NCBI GenBank assembly: GCA_947494975.1
Contig: CANLXA010000005.1
Coordinates: forward strand, 186,001-250,000
DNA: 64,000 nt
DNA from: an uncultured Roseicyclus sp.
GTDB lineage: Bacteria > Pseudomonadota > Alphaproteobacteria > Rhodobacterales > Rhodobacteraceae
Reading direction: 5' to 3'
The position numbers were made by a program, and so were the translations under genes. Positions 1 to 8,296 of the stretch are shown here, piece by piece (positions within the stretch are counted from its first letter, which is position 1; each line of letters begins with the position of its first letter). The notes under the pieces are model-generated. The model saw nothing but the letters and a program-made list of their open reading frames with translations. It was not told the DNA's origin and did not search any database.

Positions 1-864
1 CGCACGCAGGTGGAGGAACTCAAGCTGGGGCAATCGGCCCTGACCGGCGAGACCCGCAAGCTTGTGCAAGCACTCCGCGCCCCCAAAACGCGGGGCCGCT
101 GGGGGGAGATGCAGCTGCGACAAGTCTGCGAGATGGCGGGCATGACGGAACACGTGGATTTCGACACCGAGGTCAGCCACCGCACCGATGATGGGCTGCA
201 GCGCCCCGATGCCATCGTCCGGATGCCCGGCGGCCGCTCGCTGGTGATCGACGCCAAGACCTCGCTCGACGGATACCTCGATGCACTTGAGGCCGAGACG
301 CCGGAGGCGCGCGAGATCGCGATCACCCGCCATGCCCGGCAGGTGGCGGATCATGTGCGCGCCTTGTCCTCCAAACGCTATTTCAATCTTCTGGAGAACA
401 CGCCCGATTTCGTCGTGATGTTCATCCCCGGCGACGTGTTCCTGTCCGCAGCGGTCGAGGCCGATCCCGGCCTGATCGAACGCGCGATGGAGGCCCGCGT
501 GGTGATCGCCACGCCGTCGACCCTCGTGGCCTTGTTCCGCACCATCGCTTTCGGCTGGCAGCAGGAGGCGATTGCCGAAAACGCCATCACCATCCACCGC
601 GAGGCGAAAGAGCTCTACAGCCGCCTCGCCACCTTTGCCGGCAATCTGCAGAAGGTCGGTACGGCGCTGAACCGGTCGGTCGAAAGCTACAACAAGGCGA
701 TGGGATCGTTGGAGGCGCGGGTGTTGCCATCGGCGCGCAAGCTGGAGGCGATGCAGGTGGTGCAGGAAACCTCCGACGAGTTGAAAGACGCGCCCCGGGT
801 CGAGGCGGTGCCGCGCACGCTGACCGCGCCGGAACTCATCGTGTCCAACGACCGGGACGATTAA
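1..864 (+). CDS. rmuC: RmuC family DNA recombination protein (5' truncated by window edge)
   Basis: This is the C-terminal 287 codons of an RmuC protein; the reading frame is open to base 1, so the true start lies outside the window. RmuC is a nuclease-like protein that limits DNA inversion and rearrangement. The visible part holds the family's core: GRWGEMQL near the visible N-terminus, then RPDAIVRMPGG and LVIDAKTSLDGY, a PD-(D/E)xK-like region, then the conserved FIPGD and ATPSTLVALFRTIA segments and a helical tail. Its stop overlaps the stop of the convergent msrC gene by a few bases. Family assignment is firm from motif order; function in this host is inferred. Confidence 0.93.
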   Translation, partial: RTQVEELKLGQSALTGETRKLVQALRAPKTRGRWGEMQLRQVCEMAGMTEHVDFDTEVSHRTDDGLQRPDAIVRMPGGRSLVIDAKTSLDGYLDALEAETPEAREIAITRHARQVADHVRALSSKRYFNLLENTPDFVVMFIPGDVFLSAAVEADPGLIERAMEARVVIATPSTLVALFRTIAFGWQQEAIAENAITIHREAKELYSRLATFAGNLQKVGTALNRSVESYNKAMGSLEARVLPSARKLEAMQVVQETSDELKDAPRVEAVPRTLTAPELIVSNDRDD

Positions 865-1310
865 CGCGCGAAGGTATCTTTCAGGATCGCCGTCAAAGCC
901 TGCGCATCCTCTTGCGTAAAGGCGTCAGGCTGATCGCTGTCGATATCGAGCACGGCGATGATCTCACCCCTCGCGTTGCGCACCGGCAGAACAATCTCGG
1001 AGCGGGTGGAGGATGCGCAGGCGATATGACCCGGAAAGGCGTCGACATCCGCGACAAGCTGGACCTCCCCGGTCCGTGCTGCGGCCCCGCAGACACCCCG
1101 CTCAAACGGGATCTGCAAACACCCGTGGCCGCCCTGATAGGGGCCGATCTTCAGCAGGCCCGGCTCCGTCACGCGGTAGAAGCCGGTCCAGTCGAAGCGG
1201 TCGTCTGACTGGTGCAATTCGCAGGCGATTGTGGCCATCAGCGCGACGGTATCGGTTTCGCCTTCGGTGAGCGCGGCGATGGTTTTGGCAAGCGTAGTAT
1301 AGTCGGCCAT
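861..1310 (-). CDS. msrC: Free methionine-(R)-sulfoxide reductase, GAF domain
   Basis: A 149-residue single GAF-domain protein that reduces free methionine-R-sulfoxide in the cytoplasm, probably recycled by thioredoxin (a trxA lies at 22.8 kb). The three reactive cysteines of the family are present at C64, C74 and C98, with the 10- and 24-residue spacings of E. coli YebR/fRMsr (Cys84, 94, 118). They sit in GHGCLQIPFERGVCGAAA and HIACASSTRSEIVLP. It lies 38 bp downstream of the thiolase gene on the same strand, so the two are probably co-transcribed. The call rests on these motifs; a plain GAF sensor is unlikely because all catalytic cysteines are kept. Confidence 0.92.
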   Translation of the reverse strand: MADYTTLAKTIAALTEGETDTVALMATIACELHQSDDRFDWTGFYRVTEPGLLKIGPYQGGHGCLQIPFERGVCGAAARTGEVQLVADVDAFPGHIACASSTRSEIVLPVRNARGEIIAVLDIDSDQPDAFTQEDAQALTAILKDTFAR

Positions 1311-1348
1311 GGCGGGACCTTTTGGGTATTTGAAACCAGTGGAAGGGG

Positions 1349-2521
1349 TCAGTCACGTTCAATGGCAATGGCGGTGCCTTCGCCGCCACCGATGCAGATC
1401 GCCGCAATGCCACGCTTGAGGCCACGGGCTTCGAGGGCGTGGAGGAGCGTCACCATGATCCGCGCGCCTGAGGCTCCAATCGGATGGCCAAGCGCGCAGG
1501 CGCCGCCATTCACGTTCATCTTCTCGCGCGGGACATTCATCTCATGCATGAAGGCCATGGGGACGACAGCGAAGGCCTCGTTCACCTCCCACAGATCGAC
1601 ATCGTCGACGCTCCAGCCAAGACGGTCAAGCAGTTTGCGTGCAGCCGGGACCGGCGCGGTTGGGAAGAGCGCGGGGGCGTGGGCGTGGGAGGCATGGCCG
1701 AGGATGCGGGCGCGGATGGGGAGCCCCTGGGCATCGGCGACCGCGGCGCGGGCGAGGACAAGAGCGGCGGCCCCATCGGAGATGGATGAGGAATTGGCCG
1801 CCGTCACCGTGCCGCCGTCGCGGAAGGCGGGTTTGAGCTGCGGGATCTTGTCGGGGCGGGCATTGCCGGGCTGTTCGTCTTCTCCCACCTCGATCTCGCC
1901 CTTACGGGTCTTCACCGTAACAGCCGCAACTTCCGCCGCGAAGGCACCGGACTTGATCGCCCCCAGCGCATTCTCCAACGACCCTAGGGCATAGGTATCT
2001 TGCGCGTCGCGGGTGAACTGGAACGCCTCGGCGCAGTCTTCGGCGAAGGTGCCCATGAGGCGGCCCTTGTCATAGGCGTCCTCGAGGCCGTCGAGGAACA
2101 TGTGGTCGAGGGTTTTCTGGTGCCCGATCCGGGCCCCACCCCGCATCGAGGGCAGCAGGTAGGGCGCGTTGGTCATCGATTCCATGCCACCCGCCACGAT
2201 CACATCGGCCTGTCCCAGCACCAGCGCGTCATGGGCCATCATCGCCGCCTTCATGCCCGACCCGCACATCTTGTTGAGCGTGGTTGCCGGAACCTCTTCT
2301 CCGAGCCCGGCTGCGAACCCCGCCTGCCGTGCGGGCGCCTGGCCTTGGCCCGCGGGCAACACGCAGCCCATCAACAGCTCATCCACCGCCTTGGCGCCTG
2401 CCCCATCCAACGCGGCGCGAATGGCGATGCCGCCCAGTTCCGAGGCCGTCATGGGAGACAGCGCCCCCTGAAACCCGCCCATCGGCGTACGTGCCGCGCC
2501 CGTGATCACAACCTGATCCAT
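1349..2521 (-). CDS. Acetyl-CoA C-acyltransferase (thiolase)
   Basis: A 390-residue thiolase of the thiolase superfamily, catalysing Claisen condensation or thiolysis of (aceto)acyl-CoA. The acylated cysteine is C86 in NKMCGSGMKA. The C-terminal half has NGGACALGHPIGASGAR (catalytic His) and CIGGGEG (second catalytic Cys). I chose ATG at 2521 rather than GTG at 2539 because an AGGGGA ribosome site precedes it and the family begins directly with a VVITGAARTPMG-type strand. Motifs alone do not separate a biosynthetic PhaA-type acetoacetyl-CoA thiolase from a degradative acyltransferase, and no phaB or fad genes adjoin it. msrC follows on the same strand. Confidence 0.92.
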   Translation of the reverse strand: MDQVVITGAARTPMGGFQGALSPMTASELGGIAIRAALDGAGAKAVDELLMGCVLPAGQGQAPARQAGFAAGLGEEVPATTLNKMCGSGMKAAMMAHDALVLGQADVIVAGGMESMTNAPYLLPSMRGGARIGHQKTLDHMFLDGLEDAYDKGRLMGTFAEDCAEAFQFTRDAQDTYALGSLENALGAIKSGAFAAEVAAVTVKTRKGEIEVGEDEQPGNARPDKIPQLKPAFRDGGTVTAANSSSISDGAAALVLARAAVADAQGLPIRARILGHASHAHAPALFPTAPVPAARKLLDRLGWSVDDVDLWEVNEAFAVVPMAFMHEMNVPREKMNVNGGACALGHPIGASGARIMVTLLHALEARGLKRGIAAICIGGGEGTAIAIERD

Positions 2522-2610
2522 ACCCCAATCCCCTGTCACCGGTTTTGAAAACGAAATTGTAAGACTTGGTGCCTAGGGTCCTAGCAAATGGAGATGCAAA
2601 GGAACATGGA

Positions 2611-2958
2611 ATGAATCTGTCCTATACGCCGCATACCAGTTTCGGTGTGGTCAGCGTCGAAGAAAACCGGCTGGATGCCAGCATCGCGATTCAGTTCAAG
2701 GATGCGTTTCGCAGTGTCACGGCGGATGGCGGTGATGTGATTCTCGATCTCACATCGGTCGAGTTTCTGGATTCCAGCGGCCTTGGCGCGATTGTTGCGG
2801 TCTACAAGGGCCTTGGCCCCACCCGGCATATGGCCCTTGCCGGACTGCAGCCGCCGGTCGAAAAGGTCATGACGCTGACCCGCATGAATTCGGTATTCGC
2901 GATTTTCCCAACCCTCGATCAGGCCATCGCCGCCGCCAGCCAGACAGCCGCCGAGTAA
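2611..2958 (+). CDS. STAS-domain anti-sigma factor antagonist
   Basis: A 115-residue single STAS domain of the SpoIIAA/RsbV type. The signature DLTSVEFLDSSGLGAIV is present; the phosphorylatable serine is S55 or S56. Such proteins bind and are phosphorylated by an HATPase anti-sigma kinase, and the next gene, 6 bp downstream, encodes exactly that partner. ATG at 2611 is preferred over an upstream GTG because AAGGAA sits about six bases before it. It is transcribed divergently from the thiolase gene. No sigma factor gene lies nearby, so the final target of this partner-switch is unknown. Confidence 0.9.
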   Translation: MNLSYTPHTSFGVVSVEENRLDASIAIQFKDAFRSVTADGGDVILDLTSVEFLDSSGLGAIVAVYKGLGPTRHMALAGLQPPVEKVMTLTRMNSVFAIFPTLDQAIAAASQTAAE

Positions 2959-2964
2959 CGGGGA

Positions 2965-3426
2965 ATGTCCAGTCCGAGCGGGGCACGGGCGGCGGAGCGC
3001 CCTGGGCCTGATGTGCAACGTAGGATAGTGTCGGGCACCGCCCGGGTCCGCGAGGCGCTTGATCAGGTACGCCTGGATTGCGCCGGGGCCGGCGCGGATG
3101 ATGCGCTCAACACCTCGGCTCAGATCGTTCTGGCAGAGGTGCTCAACAACGTGGTCGAGCACGCATATCTCTATGCCGAAGGGCACCCGATCGATGTGTC
3201 GATCTGGATCCGTGAGGACGGCCTCTGGTGTGAGGTGGTGGATGAGGGGCACGTCATGCCCGATGGAACACCGCCCGCCGGAATCATGCCCAACATCGAT
3301 GCATCGGCTCCCGGAACCCTGCCGGAGGGCGGATTCGGGTGGGCCATGGTCCGCCGCATGACCCGCGATATCGAATATGCCCGGCAGAATAATCGCAACC
3401 ATCTGGGCTTTCTGATCCCCGCCTGA
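2965..3426 (+). CDS. Anti-sigma regulatory factor, Ser/Thr kinase of RsbW/SpoIIAB type
   Basis: A 153-residue GHKL-ATPase-fold protein. The N-box is LAEVLNNVVEHAY (N62), the middle strand is CEVVDEGH, and the G-box is GFGWAMVRRMTRD, followed by a short NHLGFLIP strand. Proteins of this family phosphorylate a STAS antagonist and sequester a sigma factor or another partner. It follows the STAS gene by 6 bp, so the two form a two-gene operon. The lack of a neighbouring sigma factor or PP2C phosphatase means the output could instead be a cyclase or exopolysaccharide regulator; that is inference. Confidence 0.9.
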   Translation: MSSPSGARAAERPGPDVQRRIVSGTARVREALDQVRLDCAGAGADDALNTSAQIVLAEVLNNVVEHAYLYAEGHPIDVSIWIREDGLWCEVVDEGHVMPDGTPPAGIMPNIDASAPGTLPEGGFGWAMVRRMTRDIEYARQNNRNHLGFLIPA

Positions 3427-3839
3427 TCCCCGCCCGATCGCGATCTGCGGAGATTGGAGTGTCGTCCGGTCGCGGTCGGCCCCTTGCAGAAACTGCACGA
3501 TCACAATCCCCTAACGGTCCAAATGAGCTGGCCACGTGGCGGATTTCAGCACGATTATTCGCGAGATTCAGAGGAATTCCCGGGCGTTCCCGGCGATTCT
3601 CCGAATTCGAGTTGACACAGGAATGCCCTATTTCCTTCAAACCGCCGCCGCGATGGATCGCCAAAACAAATCCTGTAGCTGCAGAGGCTTCACCTCGGCG
3701 TCGCGTGTCAAAGCCCCCACCCAGTGCGCGATGTCGAGGACCTCTGCGGCCACGCCTTCCCCCAAGATTACCGATATCTGCCCTTGCCCCCGGCCCATCT
3801 CTGCCTAGGCTCCCACACGAGCACATCAAAGGGGGCACC
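3427..3839. other. Intergenic region upstream of ggt
   Basis: 413 bp with no gene I can support. It contains a TTGACA hexamer at 3612-3617 that could be a -35 element, but no good -10 follows at 16-18 bp. A GC-rich stretch framed by two GAATTC sites (about 3572-3610) lies just before it. A purine-rich AAAGGGGG ribosome site ends the region, just before the ggt ATG at 3840. Confidence 0.5.
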
Positions 3840-5408
3840 ATGCGCGATTTTCAACTTCCGGGCCGATCGGCGGTCTTCGCTGATCAAGGCATGTGCGCCA
3901 CCTCCCATCCATTGGCCTCCGAAACCGCCATCGCGATCCTGCGGCAGGGCGGCTCTGCCGTGGATGCCGCCATCGGCGCCGCAATCCTGCTTGGCATCTG
4001 TGAGCCGCAAAGTACGGGGATCGGCGGCGACATGTTCGCTCTGGTGGCGCAGCCCGACGGCCAGATCATCGGCCTCAACGGATCGGGCCGGGCGCCCGCC
4101 GGGTTCGATGCCGCCACCCTGCGCGCCAAACATGACCGGATGCCGCTTTACGATGTGGCCGCCGTCACCGTGCCGGGCGCCATCGACGGATTCTGCCGCC
4201 TGCACACCGATCACGGGCGCCTGCCGCTCGATCAGGTCCTCGCGCCCGCGATCCACTATGCCGAGACGGGCGTGCCCATCGCCCCGCGTGTCTCACTCGA
4301 TTACACCAGTTCCAGCCACGTCCTGACCGGCCGCGCCCGGGAGTTCTACCTGACCGATGACAAAGCCTTGCCTGTCGGCGCGCGGTTCGCCGCGCCCGGT
4401 CAGGCCGAGGTGCTGCGCAGGGTCGCCGCACAGGGCCGCGCCGGGTTTTACGAGGGGGAGGTGATGCAGGATATGGTCGCCAGCCTGCGCGCCCTCGGCG
4501 GCACCCATACGGCGGAGGATTTCGCCAATACCACCTGCGATTACGTCGATCCGATCCACTCCACCTATCGCGACGCGGAGCTGATCGAGCTGCCGCCCAA
4601 CGGGCAGGGCGCTACCGCGATGCTGATCCTCAACATGCTGGAGAGCATGGACCCGCAGGACGACAAGATGAGTGCCGCTCGCGTGCATCTGGAGGCCGAG
4701 GCGACAAAGCTCGGCTATAACGCGCGGGATCGGTTCCTGGCCGACCCGGACCATGTCACCCGGCTCGATCATATGCTGTCGAAGGATACCGCCCGTGATC
4801 TCGCCGCCCTGATCGATCCGGCCCGCGCCATGCCGGACCCGCGCGCCGCGTCGGACAATATTCACAAGGACACGGTCTATATCACCGTGGTCGACCGCGA
4901 CCGGCAGGCCGTTTCCCTGATCTATTCGATCTTCCATTCCTTCGGATCCGGCTTTGCATCGGACAGGTTCGGCATCCTGTTCCAGAACCGGGGTGGCGGC
5001 TTTACCCTTGAAGAGGGCCATCCGAACGAAGCCGGGCCGGGCAAGCGCCCGATGCACACGATCATCCCCGGCATGTTGAAGATGGGCGACGGGTCACTCA
5101 TGCCCTTCGGCGTGATGGGGGGCGCCTACCAATCCACCGGCCACGCACGGTTCGTCTCGAACGTGGTGGATTACGGGCTTGGCCCGCAGGACGCGATCGA
5201 CGCCCCCCGCGCCTTTGCCGAAGCGGGGGAGCTGAAGGTGGAACGCGGCTATGACGGCAATGTGCACGCAGCGCTGGCGGATATGGGCCACACGCTTGCG
5301 ACAGATTTCCCGCCCATCGGCGGCGCGCAGGCGATCCGCATCCGGCCCGATGGCGTGCTGGAAGGCGGCAGCGATCCCCGCAAGGACGGTATCGCGCTGG
5401 GGTACTGA
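3840..5408 (+). CDS. ggt: Gamma-glutamyltransferase family protein
   Basis: A 522-residue Ntn-hydrolase of the gamma-glutamyltranspeptidase family, cleaving or transferring gamma-glutamyl groups of glutathione and related amides. The N-terminal part has ATSHPLASETAIAILRQGG and STGIGGDMFALV. The autoprocessing/nucleophile threonine is T345 in HKDTVYITVVDRD, followed by the small-subunit motifs FHSFGSGF and GPGKRPMHTIIPGM. Start chosen at ATG 3840 with AAAGGGGG upstream; the open frame upstream lacks coding character. There is no signal peptide, so a cytoplasmic enzyme is implied. The substrate may differ from glutathione. The gene converges on the penicillin-binding protein gene. Confidence 0.93.
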   Translation: MRDFQLPGRSAVFADQGMCATSHPLASETAIAILRQGGSAVDAAIGAAILLGICEPQSTGIGGDMFALVAQPDGQIIGLNGSGRAPAGFDAATLRAKHDRMPLYDVAAVTVPGAIDGFCRLHTDHGRLPLDQVLAPAIHYAETGVPIAPRVSLDYTSSSHVLTGRAREFYLTDDKALPVGARFAAPGQAEVLRRVAAQGRAGFYEGEVMQDMVASLRALGGTHTAEDFANTTCDYVDPIHSTYRDAELIELPPNGQGATAMLILNMLESMDPQDDKMSAARVHLEAEATKLGYNARDRFLADPDHVTRLDHMLSKDTARDLAALIDPARAMPDPRAASDNIHKDTVYITVVDRDRQAVSLIYSIFHSFGSGFASDRFGILFQNRGGGFTLEEGHPNEAGPGKRPMHTIIPGMLKMGDGSLMPFGVMGGAYQSTGHARFVSNVVDYGLGPQDAIDAPRAFAEAGELKVERGYDGNVHAALADMGHTLATDFPPIGGAQAIRIRPDGVLEGGSDPRKDGIALGY

Positions 5409-5423
5409 CCCGCGCGGTGCCGC

Positions 5424-7622
5424 CTAATTGCGCCGCCCGAAGATCTGGTTCAGCACGTCGTTGATCGCGTTGTTCAGGTTGCCCTGGCCCTGCGGATTGC
5501 CGATCGGGAACAGCTGATCGCGCGGCCGGACCGGCTCCCGTGGACGCGCCTCGGCAATCGGGTCGATCATCGGCAGGGGGCGCGGCGTGATATCGGCGTG
5601 GATCCCCTCCATCGCCTGCCGCCAGATCTCGGCCGGAAGGCCCCCGCCGGTCACGCCGGACAGCGGCCGGTTGTCATCATAGCCCATCCACACGCCGGCC
5701 ACGTAATCGGCGGTGAAGCCCACAAACCACGCATCCCGCGCGCTGTTCGTTGTGCCGGTCTTGCCCGCGGCCGGGCGATCGGTCAGGGCCGCGCGCTGCC
5801 CGGTCCCGCCCGCGACGACCTGGGACATCATGTAGGTCAGCTGTTGCGCCGAGTGTTCCGCAATCACCCGTTCCTGGATCCCGGTCGCCTGCTCGAACAT
5901 GGGCGCGCTTTCACCCAGAAGCCGAAGTTCCGTCAGGCCGAAGGGCCGCACGGCGGAACCACCATTCAGGATGCCCGCATAGGCACCGGTCATCTCGATC
6001 AGCGTTGATTCCGACGCCCCAAGCGCCAGCGCCGGTCCGGCGGCCAGGTCGCTTTCGATGCCGAATTCACTGGCAACCGTCCGCACCAGATCGCGCCCGA
6101 CCTCTTCCGACAGGCGCACGGCGGGCGTGTTGAGCGAATGGCGCAGCGCGTCGGTCAGCGTGACTTCGCCACGATATTCCGGCGTGTAGTTTTCCGGGCA
6201 ATACTGGCCCGATCCCGGCACTTGGAGGCAGAGCGGCGCATCGAGGATGTAATCGTCAAACCGCCAGCCCAGATCCAGCGCGGTGGCATAGACGAACGGT
6301 TTGAAGGCCGATCCCGTTTGCCGCAGCGCCTGGGTGGCGCGGTTGAACAGCCCCCCGCCCGACACATCGCGCCCGCCCACCATGGCGCGCACCGCGCCAT
6401 CGGCGCTCATCACCACGATCGCGGCCTGCGCCTCAGATCCCTCACGGACCTGATTGGCGAACACTTCGGTCAGCGCGCGCTCCGCCGCCGCTTGGATCGC
6501 TGGATCGAACGTAGTGCGGATGATGACGTCTTCGGTGGTCTCATTGGTCAGGAAATCGGGCCCGGCCTGCATGATCCAATCGGCAAAATAGCCGCCAGTG
6601 TCCTGATTGGCCGCGGACGACAGGGTCGCGGGCGCGCTCCGGGCGGCATTGGCGGCAGACGCGTCGAGATAGCCCTGCTCTTCCATAAGGTTCAGAACCA
6701 CGTTTGCGCGTTCCTGCGCCCGGTCGAGATTGCGGGTCGGCGCGTAGTAGGACGGCGCCACAAGCAACCCGGCCAGCATGGCCGATTGCTGCGGGTTCAC
6801 ATCGGAGGCCGAAACGCTGAAATACCGTTGCGCGGCGGCCTCAAAGCCGCGGGACCCGGCACCCAGATAAGCGCGGTTCAGGTAAACCGACAGGATCTCG
6901 TCCTTGGAGTAACGCAGCTCCATCGCGAAGCTGAACGGCACTTCCTGGATCTTCCGCCACAGGGTTGTGCGGCGGCAATCGGCCTCGTAATCGGCCTCGG
7001 TTTCCCATTCGTCGGGGTCGTAGCCCACGCCCAGGCACAAAAGCTTGGCCACCTGCTGCGTGATGGTGGAGCCGCCATGGCCCGAAAGCGGGCCGCGCCC
7101 TTCGCGCAGGTTAATACGGATCGCGCTGGCGATGCCGCGCGGGGAGACGCCCAGATGCCGCCAGAACCGACGGTCTTCGGTGGCGACGACCGCGTTCACC
7201 AGATGCGGCGATGTGGCGGCGGCATCGATGGCGCCGCCAAATTGCTCGCCCCGCCAGGCAAACACCTCGCCGTGGCGATCCAGCATCGTCACCGATCCGC
7301 GCGCGCGGGCATCGAGCATCTCATCCAGATCGGGCAATTGCGCGTAATAATACCCGGTTGCCAGCGCGATCAGCAGCGTCACCACCACTGCCCCGCGCCA
7401 CACGACGCCCCAGATCAGGCGGAAGATGAACCGGAAGATGCGCGCGAAGAACCCGCCGCGCTGCGGCTTCCGGCGCCGGGGCGTTTTCCGCTTGGGGCCA
7501 CGCCCTCGTCCGCCACCGCCGCCGGACCCTGAGCCGCCCTTCGCGCGGGTCGGCCGCTTGGGTTGCGCCGATGCGCGCCGGTCAGCCACCAGCCGACGTC
7601 TGCCATTTCCAGAAGGGCTCAT
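5424..7622 (-). CDS. Penicillin-binding protein 1A (class A transglycosylase/transpeptidase)
   Basis: A 732-residue bifunctional peptidoglycan synthase. Order: a very basic, Gly/Arg-rich cytoplasmic tail (about residues 1-70), one membrane segment (GVVWRGAVVVTLLIALATG), a GT51 transglycosylase domain (ATEDRRFWRHLG, GGSTITQQVAKL), and a transpeptidase domain with TGSAFKPF (Ser-x-x-Lys), HSLNTPA (SxN) and AGKTGTTN (KTG). It polymerises and crosslinks glycan strands at the inner membrane. ATG at 7622 is chosen because the upstream in-frame extension is atypical and a GAGG precedes this ATG. The gene is divergent from glnK. Confidence 0.95.
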   Translation of the reverse strand: MSPSGNGRRRLVADRRASAQPKRPTRAKGGSGSGGGGGRGRGPKRKTPRRRKPQRGGFFARIFRFIFRLIWGVVWRGAVVVTLLIALATGYYYAQLPDLDEMLDARARGSVTMLDRHGEVFAWRGEQFGGAIDAAATSPHLVNAVVATEDRRFWRHLGVSPRGIASAIRINLREGRGPLSGHGGSTITQQVAKLLCLGVGYDPDEWETEADYEADCRRTTLWRKIQEVPFSFAMELRYSKDEILSVYLNRAYLGAGSRGFEAAAQRYFSVSASDVNPQQSAMLAGLLVAPSYYAPTRNLDRAQERANVVLNLMEEQGYLDASAANAARSAPATLSSAANQDTGGYFADWIMQAGPDFLTNETTEDVIIRTTFDPAIQAAAERALTEVFANQVREGSEAQAAIVVMSADGAVRAMVGGRDVSGGGLFNRATQALRQTGSAFKPFVYATALDLGWRFDDYILDAPLCLQVPGSGQYCPENYTPEYRGEVTLTDALRHSLNTPAVRLSEEVGRDLVRTVASEFGIESDLAAGPALALGASESTLIEMTGAYAGILNGGSAVRPFGLTELRLLGESAPMFEQATGIQERVIAEHSAQQLTYMMSQVVAGGTGQRAALTDRPAAGKTGTTNSARDAWFVGFTADYVAGVWMGYDDNRPLSGVTGGGLPAEIWRQAMEGIHADITPRPLPMIDPIAEARPREPVRPRDQLFPIGNPQGQGNLNNAINDVLNQIFGRRN

Positions 7623-7924
7623 ATTGTCTTGCCTCGTATCGGGGGCCCTTCGCGACACTTGCCGGAGCCATCCTCGTTGCGGCCAAGATAGGGGGATTTG
7701 AGTCGCTTGTGGAGGGGGCACACTCCCCACACCCGTCCATCACATGCACAAAAAACCGGCAATTCAGCAAAATTGCGCAAAAAATTTGCAAACGCCTCCG
7801 GAAAGCTCCCGCAAAACCCCCGCCCTTCGTTGCCCTTCGGGCCCGCGCACCCTGTCTTAACGCTCGTATCCGGTCTGTCTGTGGGCCGCGAGGGACAGTC
7901 AACAACCGCAAGGGGTGGCGAAAC
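7623..7924. other. Divergent intergenic region between the PBP1A gene and glnK
   Basis: 302 bp, with no gene supported. A markedly AT-rich patch (about 7748-7793) holds two 8-bp palindromes, TTGCGCAA at 7773-7780 and TTTGCAAA at 7785-7792, with centres 12 bp apart. I found no convincing -24/-12 sigma-54 element. AAGGGG about ten bases before the GTG start of glnK is the ribosome site. Confidence 0.5.
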
Positions 7925-8263
7925 GTGAAACTCATCATTGCAGCAATCAAACCGTTCAAGCTCGAGGAGGTGCGCGAGGCGCTCACCGCAATCGGCGTGC
8001 GCGGCATGATGGTGACCGAGATTAAGGGCTTCGGGTCACAATCGGGCCATACCGAGATTTACCGCGGGGCCGAATATGCCGTGAATTTTGTGCCGAAGGT
8101 GAAGCTGGAGATCGTTGTGGGCGCGTCGATGGCCGATCAGGTCGTCGAGACCATCCTGAGCACCGCAAAAACCGACAAGATCGGCGATGGCAAGATCTTC
8201 GTTCTCGACGTGGAAAGCGCTGTGCGCGTCCGCACCGGCGAAACCAACGACGACGCGATCTAA
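7925..8263 (+). CDS. glnK: PII nitrogen regulatory protein GlnK/GlnB
   Basis: A 112-residue PII signalling protein, the exact usual length. Tyr51 in YRGAEYAVNF is the uridylylation site on the T-loop; the C-terminal GDGKIFVLDVESAVRVRTGE carries the ATP/2-oxoglutarate-binding region. PII trimers sense 2-oxoglutarate and ATP/ADP and block the ammonium channel. Translation starts at GTG 7925, the only start that gives the family N-terminus, preceded by AGGGG. amtB follows 33 bp downstream, the classic glnK-amtB pair, so I use glnK rather than glnB. Confidence 0.95.
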   Translation: MKLIIAAIKPFKLEEVREALTAIGVRGMMVTEIKGFGSQSGHTEIYRGAEYAVNFVPKVKLEIVVGASMADQVVETILSTAKTDKIGDGKIFVLDVESAVRVRTGETNDDAI

Positions 8264-8296
8264 GCGCGCTCCCGGACGAATAAGGACATTCATCAG

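Noticed and set aside
3612-3640. TTGACA-based promoter for ggt
   Set aside because: The -35 hexamer is perfect, but no hexamer at 16-18 bp resembles a -10, so it is only described in the intergenic entry.
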